Assembly (NCBI RefSeq): GCF_002980525.1
Contig: NZ_PVBQ01000006.1
Span: 62,001 to 126,000 of the forward strand
Length of the DNA: 64,000 nucleotides
Direction of reading: 5' to 3'
Origin: Sphingobacterium haloxyli
GTDB taxonomy: Bacteria > Bacteroidota > Bacteroidia > Sphingobacteriales > Sphingobacteriaceae
The translations under genes and the position numbers were made by a program. The notes beneath the pieces are model-generated. The model searched no databases. It had not been told where the DNA came from and saw only the letters and a program-made list of their open reading frames with translations. Below, piece after piece: positions 45,850-53,774 of this stretch; within the stretch, counting starts at the first letter, position 1; each line of letters begins with the position of its first letter.

Positions 45850-46020
45850 ATGTTAAGAGAGGGTTCGTGCAATTGTATTGTCCCATCCTTAACCCATTAT
45901 TGCCACATGTAAAATTTTGATAACTGTAGAAATATCATTTTTGCAGTACCCATCTTATCAAAAATTTTTAAGTGGCGGCTTTTTTTGTTTCCTTTTTTTG
46001 AGAGAAAAAAAGGAAAAGCC
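45850..46020 (+). repeat. Composite structured repeat, copy A
   Basis: About 170 bases sharing clear similarity along their whole length with 53611-53774. Three stem-loops occur in the same order in both copies. Stem-loop 1 (45852-45893) is closed by GTTAAG/CTTAAC and carries the conserved loop GCAATTGTA. Stem-loop 2 (45902-45976) is closed by GCCAC/GTGGC with an inner AAAATTTTGATAA arm. Stem-loop 3 (45988-46016) is TTTCCTTTTTTT/AAAAAAAGGAAA. A GTCGC/GCGAC hairpin follows at 46022-46038. It fills most of the gap between the glycosylase gene and ubiX. No reading frame is evident. Confidence 0.8.
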
Positions 46021-46072
46021 AGTCGCGGCTTGAGCGACACAAAAAACATATAAAGAAACCCTTGTTTTTTAT

Positions 46073-46080
46073 TAGCTTTG
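46073..46080 (+). promoter_or_regulatory. -7 box upstream of ubiX
   Basis: TAGCTTTG matches TAnnTTTG and ends 11 bases before the ubiX ATG at 46092, so any leader would be about 5 bases. No good -33 element is visible. Confidence 0.35.
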
Positions 46081-46091
46081 TCTAGAACGTT

Positions 46092-46664
46092 ATGAAAAAG
46101 AAAAAGAAGATAATCGTTGCTATTACCGGCGCTAGCGGTTCAATCTATGCAAAGGTGTTGTTGGATAAATTAAGCAAACTGGATGATCAAGTGGCAGAGG
46201 TGGGCGTGGTGATGTCTGACAATGCGAAAGATGTGTGGACGTTTGAATTAGGAGCCGATAATTATCAACATTATCCTTTTACATTTTATAACAAAAACGA
46301 TTTTATGGCGCCGTTTGCGTCTGGTTCTGCGCGTTTCGATACCATGATCGTTTGTCCTTGTTCTATGGGGACATTAGGACGCATTGCCCAAGGGATATCC
46401 TCTGATTTGACGACACGGGCGGCCGATGTGATATTAAAAGAACGTAGGAAGTTAGTGCTAGTTACACGTGAGACACCATTGAGCACCATCCATATACAAA
46501 ACATGAATCTGGTAACGCAAGCAGGAGGGATTATTTGTCCAGCAAGTCCATCATTCTACAGCCTTCCCAAAACATTCGAAGAACTAGCTGCCACAGTGAT
46601 AGACAGGGTGCTTTCCCTCAGTGATATTGACGTGGCTAGCTACGCTTGGGGCGATCAGCAATAA
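46092..46664 (+). CDS. ubiX: UbiX-family flavin prenyltransferase
   Basis: Protein of 190 residues. It opens with a lysine-rich tail then IIVAITGASGSIYAKVLLDKL, the FMN-binding signature, and contains PCSMGTLGRIAQGISSDLTTRAADV and LVLVTRETPLSTIH, all typical. UbiX makes the prenylated FMN cofactor for UbiD-type decarboxylases, used in menaquinone or related pathways. No ubiD gene is in the window. It is a single gene with a weak hairpin (ATATCG/CGATAT) after it. Confidence 0.94.
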   Translation: MKKKKKIIVAITGASGSIYAKVLLDKLSKLDDQVAEVGVVMSDNAKDVWTFELGADNYQHYPFTFYNKNDFMAPFASGSARFDTMIVCPCSMGTLGRIAQGISSDLTTRAADVILKERRKLVLVTRETPLSTIHIQNMNLVTQAGGIICPASPSFYSLPKTFEELAATVIDRVLSLSDIDVASYAWGDQQ

Positions 46665-46865
46665 AAACCCATATTTTCAATATCGGTGTTTCGATATATT
46701 TTGTACATTTGTTTTTCAATGAAACAACGTATAAAATTGGATAATCGTATTCCATATTTCATTGGTTTATCTCAGGCAAAGCAGCATTGGTTTGTTCCTT
46801 TATATGTTTTATTTACCTACCATTTTAAATTACACTTTTCTCATTACTTTGTTTAAATATTATTC

Positions 46866-48134
46866 ATGGATAATATATTGATTTCTTCCGCTCAGCTTAT
46901 AGTGCCCGGTCATCCGCAAAACGGTAATATCGTTGATATACTTATTGAGGCAGGAAATATTAGCCGTATAGCACCGCGTATAAAGCCGACGAATAAACAA
47001 ATACATGTTATAGACGGAAAAGGCAGGATCGTGTCAGCCGGTTTTTTTGATTTGCATGCTAATTTTGGCGAACCAGGTCTGGAAACTAAAGAAGACATCA
47101 TAACCGGTACGGCGGCCGCAGCAGCAGGAGGATATACTGGAGTCGCTGTTTATCCCAACACGAACCCGCCCATCCATAGTCGTTCAGAAGTAGCGTTAGT
47201 CGTTAATTCCGCTAAAGGAAATATAGTTGATGTATACCCTGTTGGCACCATAAGCAAAAGACGTGAAGGAAAAGAACTCGCAGAATTATATGATATGCGG
47301 CTAGCGGGAGCGATTGCTTTCAGTGACGGAGACCATGCCGTTCAACAGGCCGGTTTAATGGGACGGGCGTTGTTGTATGCGAAAGGATTTGAGGGGTTAG
47401 TTATCTCTTTTCCAGAAGACGAGTCTGTCGCCGGCGGGCACCAGATGAATGAAGGGCAAATGAGCACCTACCTGGGCATGAAGGGAAAGCCGAACCTAGC
47501 AGAATCGCTCATGGTATCTCGCGACTTGTTCCTAGCCGAGTATAACGATGCCCGTATTCATTTTACGAGTATTTCTACGGCAGAATCAGTAGATTTGATA
47601 AAAAAGGCGAAAGCGAAAGGGTTGAACGTGACCTGCGATGTCGCCGCCCATAACTTGGTATACACCGATGAAGAAGTGGTAGGTTTTGACAGTAATTTTA
47701 AGGTGAATCCGCCTTTACGGACCAAGAAGGATATAAAAGCGCTTTTAAAAGGATTGAAAGAAGGTACGATAGATGCGGTGGTTTCACAACATACACCACA
47801 CGAAGTGGAGTATAAGAATGTAGAGTTTCAAATTGCAAAAGAAGGCATTTTGGGTTTACAGACAACGTTACCTTTTTTAATTGAGGCGGGATTTACCGCT
47901 GACGATATTGTTCGATATTTGGCCGTACAGCCCAGACAGGTGGTGGGAAAAGATATCCCGACGGTTGAAGTAGGGAGCGAAGCCAATTTGGTGCTGTTTG
48001 ATATGAACGAAAGATGGATGTTGGATACCAACACAAATAAATCAAAATCGGAAAATAGTCCTGTGTTTGGTCAAGAATTAAGAGGTAAAGTGAAAGTAGT
48101 AATTAACCATGGTCAATTGGTTGAAATTAAATAA
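46866..48134 (+). CDS. Dihydroorotase-like protein lacking metal-binding residues
   Basis: Protein of 422 residues with the amidohydrolase fold of dihydroorotase class I and normal length. However, the D-x-H-x-H metal motif reads Asp62-Leu-His64-Ala-Asn66, so its second His is replaced. The usual CHVST His is lost (IHFTSIST), and the catalytic Asp before HAPH is Gln308 (VVSQHTPHE). It is therefore probably non-catalytic, comparable to the inactive PyrC' (pseudo-dihydroorotase) that stabilises aspartate transcarbamoylase in Pseudomonas (inference). Four bases separate it from the acidic protein gene that follows. Confidence 0.87.
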   Translation: MDNILISSAQLIVPGHPQNGNIVDILIEAGNISRIAPRIKPTNKQIHVIDGKGRIVSAGFFDLHANFGEPGLETKEDIITGTAAAAAGGYTGVAVYPNTNPPIHSRSEVALVVNSAKGNIVDVYPVGTISKRREGKELAELYDMRLAGAIAFSDGDHAVQQAGLMGRALLYAKGFEGLVISFPEDESVAGGHQMNEGQMSTYLGMKGKPNLAESLMVSRDLFLAEYNDARIHFTSISTAESVDLIKKAKAKGLNVTCDVAAHNLVYTDEEVVGFDSNFKVNPPLRTKKDIKALLKGLKEGTIDAVVSQHTPHEVEYKNVEFQIAKEGILGLQTTLPFLIEAGFTADDIVRYLAVQPRQVVGKDIPTVEVGSEANLVLFDMNERWMLDTNTNKSKSENSPVFGQELRGKVKVVINHGQLVEIK

Positions 48135-48137
48135 GAT

Positions 48138-48806
48138 ATGGATGCAAAAGTAAAAAAAGCGTTTCACGCTGGGATTCGCACGTACGCACAGACCGAAGGA
48201 ATTGATGCAGGAACTTTTGAGACTGCATTGCAACAAGCTTTTGATAAAGAAGCACCTTTTATAGAAAAGGTGCAAGCCTTGGACGAAGCTTTTGATAATC
48301 ATCAACGTTTTGAAGAGCTTCGGGAGATTTGCTTCGATTTATTGATGGTCAACTTCTTTGCAGCGGATGTGAAGAAGCTGGAAGAAGATTATTTGGATTC
48401 GCCAGAATGGGAAGCTATTGAAGAAGAAACTATCGATAGGGGTACTGAATTACTAAACATGTTTCTCTATCTGCAGGAGTGTGAAGATGAGGATATTGAT
48501 CCTTCTCTGGACGATTATCTAAAAGAATTCCTATTGGTCGAGGAAGATGAGTTTCAGGATGAATATGCTATTTATGAGAAAATAATAGCTAATCAGATTT
48601 TGGTAGATAGTACCTTCGCTGAAATCAATAAAGTAGCTTCATCGCTATCCCCTCAGGACGAATTAAAAGAGCTATTTTATCCGTTAGTGTCTTTCTTTAA
48701 CGAACCATATCCCGAAGAGGAGCAGATGGTGGAATATCTAGACGCCTCTGTCAATAAGCCGTTGGATGGGGCTATTTACCAGATTATTGTAAACTTTAAT
48801 AAATAA
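48138..48806 (+). CDS. Conserved acidic hypothetical protein
   Basis: I do not recognise a family for this 222-residue protein. It is helical and acidic in the middle (EEETIDRGTELLNMFLYLQE and ECEDEDIDPSLDDYL), with no signal peptide, membrane segment or metal motif. It starts 3 bases after the dihydroorotase-like gene and ends 3 bases before DUF4199, so it belongs to one tight operon and is probably a cytosolic partner of a neighbour. Confidence 0.8.
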   Translation: MDAKVKKAFHAGIRTYAQTEGIDAGTFETALQQAFDKEAPFIEKVQALDEAFDNHQRFEELREICFDLLMVNFFAADVKKLEEDYLDSPEWEAIEEETIDRGTELLNMFLYLQECEDEDIDPSLDDYLKEFLLVEEDEFQDEYAIYEKIIANQILVDSTFAEINKVASSLSPQDELKELFYPLVSFFNEPYPEEEQMVEYLDASVNKPLDGAIYQIIVNFNK

Positions 48807-48809
48807 ATT

Positions 48810-49448
48810 ATGAACCAAGATTTTAATTCACCTTTTCCTGCGGAAGAGGTAAAAAAGGAAGGCATTAAATACGGGATTTATGTAGGCATTATCTCTTTGG
48901 TGATAAGCATCGTTTCTATGTATGTACTGGTAAATAGCGCTGATTTTAAGATAAGTTCTATGGTGACAGGAGGGATTTCCTTTTTGCTCATGATAGCTTT
49001 GTCGGCATACTTCGCCGTATTGTTGCGCAGAGTAGCGGGAGGTTTTTGGAATTTTAGCCAGGCACTGAAAGGTATTTTTGTCATGTTAGCGATTGCAGTA
49101 ATCATTTCCACTGTAGGAGGGGCGGTGTTCAATCTGATTAATCCCGAGCCGCAACAAATTGTTTTCGATAAAACGATCAATTTGACTATCGAAACAATGG
49201 AGAGCATCGGTGCTGATGACGATCTTATCGACAAACAGGTGGCTGATCTAGAAAAACAACGAGATGAGTTACGGGAGTTTTCCATAGGACAAAACCTTAA
49301 AGGTTTAGGTATAGCGCTAATTATGTATTTCGTTTTTGCTTTGATTCTTGCTGCTATCCTAAAACGCGAAAGGCCTAGTTTTCTGCCGGTACAGGACAAC
49401 TCAAGCCAAATGGATGATGAAGGGCGATATAAGCCGGAGGAAAACTAA
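48810..49448 (+). CDS. DUF4199-domain membrane protein
   Basis: Integral membrane protein of 212 residues with about four helices (residues about 20-40, 50-72, 80-105 and 172-192) and a soluble loop between helices 3 and 4. The beginning KEGIKYGIYVGIISLVISIVS and the loop pattern fit DUF4199, a family found almost only in Bacteroidota. Its role is unknown. In Bacteroidota it typically lies beside glycosyltransferase genes, as here, where the GT2 gene begins one base after its stop. Confidence 0.82.
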   Translation: MNQDFNSPFPAEEVKKEGIKYGIYVGIISLVISIVSMYVLVNSADFKISSMVTGGISFLLMIALSAYFAVLLRRVAGGFWNFSQALKGIFVMLAIAVIISTVGGAVFNLINPEPQQIVFDKTINLTIETMESIGADDDLIDKQVADLEKQRDELREFSIGQNLKGLGIALIMYFVFALILAAILKRERPSFLPVQDNSSQMDDEGRYKPEEN

Positions 49449-49449
49449 T

Positions 49450-50400
49450 ATGGATATATCGGTTGTTATCCCCTTATATAATGAAGAAGAATCTTTGCCT
49501 GAATTAACCGAATGGATACGTCGGGTAATGACTGGGCATGATTTTTCCTATGAAATTATTTTGGTGGATGACGGGAGCAAAGACACTTCCTGGAAAGTAA
49601 TCGAAGAGCTTAAATCAACGCACGAACAAATTTCGGGTATTAGGTTTCGTCGAAATTATGGTAAATCTGCAGCGTTAAATGTGGGTTTCAATGCAGCCCA
49701 AGGAGATGTGGTAATAACGATGGATGCGGATTTGCAGGATAGCCCGGACGAGATACCGGAATTATACAACCGGATAATGAATAGCAATGCTGACCTGGTG
49801 TCGGGCTGGAAGCAAAAACGCTATGATCCGTTGACCAAAACGATCCCTACAAAACTTTTTAATTCCGTAACGCGGAATATGTCCGGAATCCATAATTTAC
49901 ATGATTTTAATTGTGGCTTAAAAGCTTATCGCAAAGATGTAGTGAAGAGTATCGAGGTATACGGAGAAATGCATCGTTATATTCCGGTCTTAGCGAAGTG
50001 GGCGGGATTTACGAATATACAGGAACAGATTGTCCAACATTACCCTCGGAAATACGGAACGACAAAATTTGGCCCGGGACGCTTTGTGAAGGGTTTTCTG
50101 GACTTACTTTCGATTTTTTTTGTTGGAAAGTTTGGTAAACGCCCGATGCATTTTTTCGGGACTATCGGCGTGTTGAGCTTCGTGGTTGGTTTTTTTATTA
50201 CTTGTTACTTAGTATTTGAAAAACTGAGGAGCATTGCGGAAGGTACAGTGTATCGAAATATAACAGACCAGCCGTTGTTTTATCTCTCGCTAGTTGCTAT
50301 CCTTATCGGAACACAATTGTTTCTGACAGGGTTTATAGCAGAACTCGTTTCCCGTAATTCCTCCGAACGCAACCAATATCATATCGAAAAAATAATTTAA
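49450..50400 (+). CDS. GT2-family glycosyltransferase (GtrB/ArnC/DPM1-like) with C-terminal membrane helices
   Basis: Protein of 316 residues from the ATG at 49450. The GT-A catalytic domain opens ISVVIPLYNEEESLPEL, with donor-site DDGSKDTS and the DxD region MDADLQD. Two C-terminal membrane helices (GTIGVLSFVVGFFITCYL and FYLSLVAILIGTQLFLTGF) match polyprenyl-phosphate sugar transferases such as GtrB, ArnC and dolichol-phosphate mannose synthase. It likely loads a sugar on undecaprenyl phosphate at the cytosolic face. It is followed by a second GT2 gene after 3 bases. Confidence 0.93.
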   Translation: MDISVVIPLYNEEESLPELTEWIRRVMTGHDFSYEIILVDDGSKDTSWKVIEELKSTHEQISGIRFRRNYGKSAALNVGFNAAQGDVVITMDADLQDSPDEIPELYNRIMNSNADLVSGWKQKRYDPLTKTIPTKLFNSVTRNMSGIHNLHDFNCGLKAYRKDVVKSIEVYGEMHRYIPVLAKWAGFTNIQEQIVQHYPRKYGTTKFGPGRFVKGFLDLLSIFFVGKFGKRPMHFFGTIGVLSFVVGFFITCYLVFEKLRSIAEGTVYRNITDQPLFYLSLVAILIGTQLFLTGFIAELVSRNSSERNQYHIEKII

Positions 50401-50403
50401 CAT

Positions 50404-51399
50404 ATGTTTTTTTCGATTGTGATTCCTTTGTATAACCGACCGTTAGAGATTAATGAACTTTTGAAATCATTAACGCAACAAAAATATACCTCTTTTGAAG
50501 TTATTGTGGTGGAGGATGGCTCATCTAAACCTGCCAAACATGTTGTGGAAAGCTACCATAATAGATTGGACATTCGTTACTATCAGAAGAAAAACGAAGG
50601 GCAGGGGTATGCACGTAATTTTGGTTTTGCAAGAGCAAAAGGAGATTATTTTATTGTTTTTGATTCGGATATTATTGTGCCGGAAGACTATTTGTATCAT
50701 GTAGCTGCTGGCATACAGCGTTACCGTTGGGACGCTTTTGGCGGACCTGATGCTGCTCATCCATCTTTTACGAATATTCAAAAAGCTATATCTTATTCGA
50801 TGACCAGTCCGTTTACAACGGGGGGAATCCGAGGAAATAAGCAACATGTAGGGCAGTTTCATCCACGGAGCTTTAATATGGGGCTATCTAGAAAGGCTTA
50901 TGAACAGACAGGAGGATTCAAACTGTCTCGTCGTTCAGAAGATATTGAATTTAGTATCCGTATGATTCGACAAGGATATCGTGTGGGCCTAATTCCTGAA
51001 GCATTTGTATATCATAAACGTCGGACCACATTTGGACAATTTTTCAAGCAAACCTATGGTTTCGGAAAGGGACGTATTGCTATTTATAAGCTTTTTCCCG
51101 ATGAATTGAAGCTCATACATGCCCTGCCCGCGCTTTTTGTCGTCGGGTTTGCTGGCTTGATGTTATTAAACCTACTTAACTGGGGGAGTGAGGGACAAAT
51201 TCAGATATTGCCAATACTCTGCGATATCGGTAATATAGTACTTCTAATATACACGCTTTTATTGGCTTTACATGCATGGTTCAGTACGAAACGCATACAA
51301 GTTGTGATATTGGGGGTTGTTGCTGCGTATATACAGTTGATAGCCTATGGGTTAGGGTTCCTAGGTAGCTTTATGGAACAGGTAATGTGGAAAAAATAG
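50404..51399 (+). CDS. GT2-family glycosyltransferase
   Basis: Protein of 331 residues with the GT-A fold: start FFSIVIPLYNRPLEINELL, EDGSSKPAK donor motif, and FDSDIIVPEDYL as the D-x-D equivalent. Later RRSEDIEFSIRMIRQGYRV is the acceptor-side (ED) motif. Three C-terminal hydrophobic helices (about residues 240-330) anchor it in the membrane. It probably acts on a lipid-linked acceptor in the same glycan pathway as the GT2 upstream. The acceptor and sugar are not known. Confidence 0.92.
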   Translation: MFFSIVIPLYNRPLEINELLKSLTQQKYTSFEVIVVEDGSSKPAKHVVESYHNRLDIRYYQKKNEGQGYARNFGFARAKGDYFIVFDSDIIVPEDYLYHVAAGIQRYRWDAFGGPDAAHPSFTNIQKAISYSMTSPFTTGGIRGNKQHVGQFHPRSFNMGLSRKAYEQTGGFKLSRRSEDIEFSIRMIRQGYRVGLIPEAFVYHKRRTTFGQFFKQTYGFGKGRIAIYKLFPDELKLIHALPALFVVGFAGLMLLNLLNWGSEGQIQILPILCDIGNIVLLIYTLLLALHAWFSTKRIQVVILGVVAAYIQLIAYGLGFLGSFMEQVMWKK

Positions 51400-51458
51400 A
51401 CTGTGTAGTTATTCCATAATAAGATAAAGTTTTATAATTTCCTCGAAAATTTAAAATC

Positions 51459-51731
51459 GTGCTAGCATTCACTCAACATAATTTAGGAAAACTAGAAGAT
51501 CTTTTTGCTGCTTTAGGTTATCGGGTTCGTTACGAAAAGGGCTCTTTTCGTACGGCGGCGTGTGTGCTTCAAAATACACGGGTTATTGTTGTTAATAGAT
51601 TTTCTAACCTAGAAATCAGAATTCAATCATTAATACAGTTATTACGTGATATGGACGTAGATACATCGCTACTAGATGAAAAGAAAGTGGCACTTTACAA
51701 AGTGATCAAGAAAGAAGAGGCGACACTTTGA
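51459..51731 (+). CDS. Conserved hypothetical protein, 90 residues
   Basis: I cannot assign a family. It starts with GTG and reads LAFTQHNLGKLEDLFAALGY..., forming a small alpha/beta domain with a central strand VIVVNRF and a helical end. Its stop codon overlaps the TTG start of the next gene by four bases (TTGA), so translation of the two is coupled. It may serve the MBL hydrolase as an accessory protein. Confidence 0.78.
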   Translation: MLAFTQHNLGKLEDLFAALGYRVRYEKGSFRTAACVLQNTRVIVVNRFSNLEIRIQSLIQLLRDMDVDTSLLDEKKVALYKVIKKEEATL

Positions 51732-52498
51732 GAGTAACTTTTTTAGGTACAGGAACTTCACAGGGTGTGCCCGTTATCGCATGCCAATGCGCGGTATGCC
51801 AATCTACCGATACACGTGATAAGCGCTTACGTACATCTGTCATGATACAATTTGACAATGATACGAACGTTGTTATCGACACCGGGCCCGACTTTCGTTA
51901 TCAAATGTTGCGAGAGGACGTGCGTAAACTCGATGCGGTATTGGTAACGCACGCTCATAAGGACCATATTGCAGGTATGGACGATCTTCGTGCTTTTAAT
52001 TATCAACAGCAACAATCTATTCCTATATACGGAACGGCTATTACCCATGAATCCCTCAAGCGAGAGTTTTATTATGCTTTTGGCGAACAAAAATATCCGG
52101 GCGTGCCTCGATTGGAACTTCGACCAATTACCACAGGAGACGCTTTTCGCGTGGGTACCCAAAGTATTATGCCTATTGAAGTGATGCATTATAAGATGCC
52201 GGTGATGGGATTTCGTATTGGGAATTTTGCGTATATCACCGATGCTAAAACTATTTCTGAAGAATCAAAAGCATTATTGAAAGGTATCGACACGTTAGTA
52301 GTGAATGCGCTGCAGGAAGAGCCACACATTTCCCATTTTACCAAAGAAGAGGCGATTGCCTTTGCTGAAGAAATTCAAACTAAGTCCACCTACTTAACCC
52401 ATATCAGCCATCGATTTGGAAAGCACGAGCACATAGAGCGGACACTTCCTGAAGGTATCCGGGTGGCATACGATAGGCTCGTTATTGATGTTCAATAA
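51728..52498 (+). CDS. MBL-fold metallo-hydrolase (PhnP-like)
   Basis: Protein of 256 residues. The metal motif THAHKDHIAGMDDL (HxHxDH) and the start VTFLGTGTSQGVPVIACQCAVC (with cysteines in a CxC-x2-C arrangement, as in PhnP-like zinc binding) place it in the phosphodiesterase-like MBL branch. The C-terminal THISHRFGKHEHIE supplies another ligand. It starts with TTG coupled to the upstream gene. Substrates of relatives include cyclic phosphodiesters; the substrate here is unknown. Confidence 0.9.
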   Translation: MRVTFLGTGTSQGVPVIACQCAVCQSTDTRDKRLRTSVMIQFDNDTNVVIDTGPDFRYQMLREDVRKLDAVLVTHAHKDHIAGMDDLRAFNYQQQQSIPIYGTAITHESLKREFYYAFGEQKYPGVPRLELRPITTGDAFRVGTQSIMPIEVMHYKMPVMGFRIGNFAYITDAKTISEESKALLKGIDTLVVNALQEEPHISHFTKEEAIAFAEEIQTKSTYLTHISHRFGKHEHIERTLPEGIRVAYDRLVIDVQ

Positions 52499-52580
52499 AG
52501 CAAACGTTACTAAGGGCAAAACTTTTCAGCTCATTCCCTGTTCTATTATTGAAATAGTGTTAATTTAATTTCTATAAGTC

Positions 52581-52733
52581 ATGGGAAATATTCTTTATTT
52601 AATCGCAGTTATTTTGGTTATTATTTGGGCCATTAGCTTTTTTGGCGGATACGTTTCAGGAGGTATCATCCACATCCTCTTGGTGATCGCAGTTGTTGCT
52701 ATTCTACTACGTGTCATACGAGGAGCGGCCTAA
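52581..52733 (+). CDS. Lmo0937-type small membrane protein
   Basis: A 50-residue reading frame with two hydrophobic helices separated by FFGGYVSGGIIH: NILYLIAVILVIIWAIS and ILLVIAVVAILLRVI. Size and pattern fit the lmo0937 (DUF5670) family of small membrane proteins common in Bacteroidota, of unknown function, often stress-induced. It ends 5 bases before the convergent ispD stop. Confidence 0.85.
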   Translation: MGNILYLIAVILVIIWAISFFGGYVSGGIIHILLVIAVVAILLRVIRGAA

Positions 52734-52737
52734 TAGT

Positions 52738-53430
52738 TTAATGATTTTTTAGATAAAATTGGGCTATGGAAATGTCTTCCGGAAAAGTGATTTTTATATT
52801 TCGATGATCACCCGGAATGAGATGTATTTTATAGCCCAATTTTTCTACCACGGAAGCGTCATCTGTAAAAGAGGATAATTCGTCTTGCTGAAATGCCTTA
52901 TGTAGAATGTGCCCCTGAAACGTTTGCGGTGTTTGTACGATCCATATATTCTCTCTATCCAATGCCTTATTTTCTTCCACATTTCCCTGTCGGATAGAAT
53001 TTGTACTCGGTACCGCCAATATGGTAGCGGCGTGGACGACGGTTTGTTCAAAACAGTTATCTATCGTTTCCGATGTAATTACCGGACGGGCGGCATCATG
53101 AATGGCTATGAGTGTATTGTCAAGAAACTGATGTTGTTGTTCTGCAATATAATGTATACCATTCCTGACACTTTGGAAACGTGTGTCCCCACCGGCAATG
53201 ACAGTATGAGGTATCTGGAAATCATATTTTTCGCACAACTCATCCCAAAACGAGAACATATCTGCGTGCAAGACCAATATTAATCGAAGTTCATTTTTGG
53301 TATTGGCAAACCTTTTCAGCGTATGCATAGCTATTGGTTTGTCATCAAGAAGCATAAACTGCTTTGGCAAATCACTTTTCATTCGGCTACCCGATCCTCC
53401 CGCAACAATAATGGCGTATCTTTTTTTCAT
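52738..53430 (-). CDS. ispD: 2-C-methyl-D-erythritol 4-phosphate cytidylyltransferase
   Basis: Third enzyme of the non-mevalonate isoprenoid pathway, joining CTP and MEP. It has 230 residues from the ATG at 53430, which gives the standard start KKRYAIIVAGGSGSRM with the CTP-binding glycine loop. Later PKQFMLLDDKPI, HDAARPVI and DDASVVEKLG are further IspD motifs. An upstream in-frame start would extend it through a hairpin and is unlikely. It is transcribed in the same direction as sbcC but separated from it by 344 bases with several inverted repeats. Confidence 0.95.
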   Translation of the reverse strand: MKKRYAIIVAGGSGSRMKSDLPKQFMLLDDKPIAMHTLKRFANTKNELRLILVLHADMFSFWDELCEKYDFQIPHTVIAGGDTRFQSVRNGIHYIAEQQHQFLDNTLIAIHDAARPVITSETIDNCFEQTVVHAATILAVPSTNSIRQGNVEENKALDRENIWIVQTPQTFQGHILHKAFQQDELSSFTDDASVVEKLGYKIHLIPGDHRNIKITFPEDISIAQFYLKNH

Positions 53431-53449
53431 TTTTTTAATTAAATTGTTT

Positions 53450-53474
53450 CTTCTTTTTCCCCGTGAAAAAGAAG
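53450..53474. repeat. Hairpin in the ispD leader
   Basis: CTTCTTTTTC, a 5-base spacer, and GAAAAAGAAG form a perfect 10-base-pair stem 20 bases ahead of the ispD start codon. No T-run terminator follows on the ispD strand. Confidence 0.7.
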
Positions 53475-53531
53475 CAAAACCGAACAAAGTGAGCTCATGG
53501 ATACTAAAATAAACACTTATCCATAAACCTC

Positions 53532-53605
53532 GTCGCTTCGAATGTTTTACATTTGGGATAGTACTAATGATGAATTTGTACAGTTGTAAAACATTCGGAT
53601 GCGAC
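53532..53605. repeat. Long imperfect inverted repeat between sbcC and ispD
   Basis: A 20-base arm starting GTCGCTTCGAATG (53532-53551) is complementary, with one bulge and a single mismatch, to the arm ending CATTCGGATGCGAC (53585-53605), leaving a loop of about 33 bases. Part of that loop, GGGATAGTAC (53555-53564), is also the exact reverse complement of GTACTATCCC (53636-53645) within stem-loop 1 of copy B of the repeat, allowing alternative pairing. Confidence 0.75.
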
Positions 53606-53610
53606 TGTTA

Positions 53611-53774
53611 ATGTTAAGGAAGGGATTCTGCAATTGTACTATCCCCTCCTTAACCTCTGAATGCCACATGTAAAATTTTGAAATATGTAAAAATACAATG
53701 TATGCAATATCCCTCTATTCAAAATTTTAAAGTGGCGAGTTTTTTCTCCCTTTTTTGCGGACAAAAAAGGGAAA
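53611..53774 (+). repeat. Composite structured repeat, copy B
   Basis: About 164 bases aligning along their whole length to 45850-46020, in the same orientation. Stem-loop 1 is 53613-53654 (GTTAAGGA/TCCTTAAC, 14 base pairs with one mismatch and the same GCAATTGTA loop). Stem-loop 2 is 53663-53736 (GCCAC/GTGGC with AAAATTTTGAA/TTCAAAATTTT). Stem-loop 3 is 53748-53771 (CCCTTTTTTG/CAAAAAAGGG). The last stem ends 3 bases before the sbcC stop codon on the opposite strand. Confidence 0.8.

Noticed and set aside
46665-46865. Riboswitch or leader before the dihydroorotase-like gene
   Set aside because: Only a weak ATATCG/CGATAT hairpin near ubiX and a TACATTTG box are present; I see no conserved riboswitch core.
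48878-49399. 173-residue open frame opposite the DUF4199 gene
   Set aside because: Antisense to a well-supported membrane protein; hydrophobicity follows from complementarity.
53748-53771. Intrinsic terminator of sbcC
   Set aside because: The stem is good but no T-run follows on the sbcC strand, and the same structure recurs in the repeat copy far from sbcC, so it is treated as part of the repeat.
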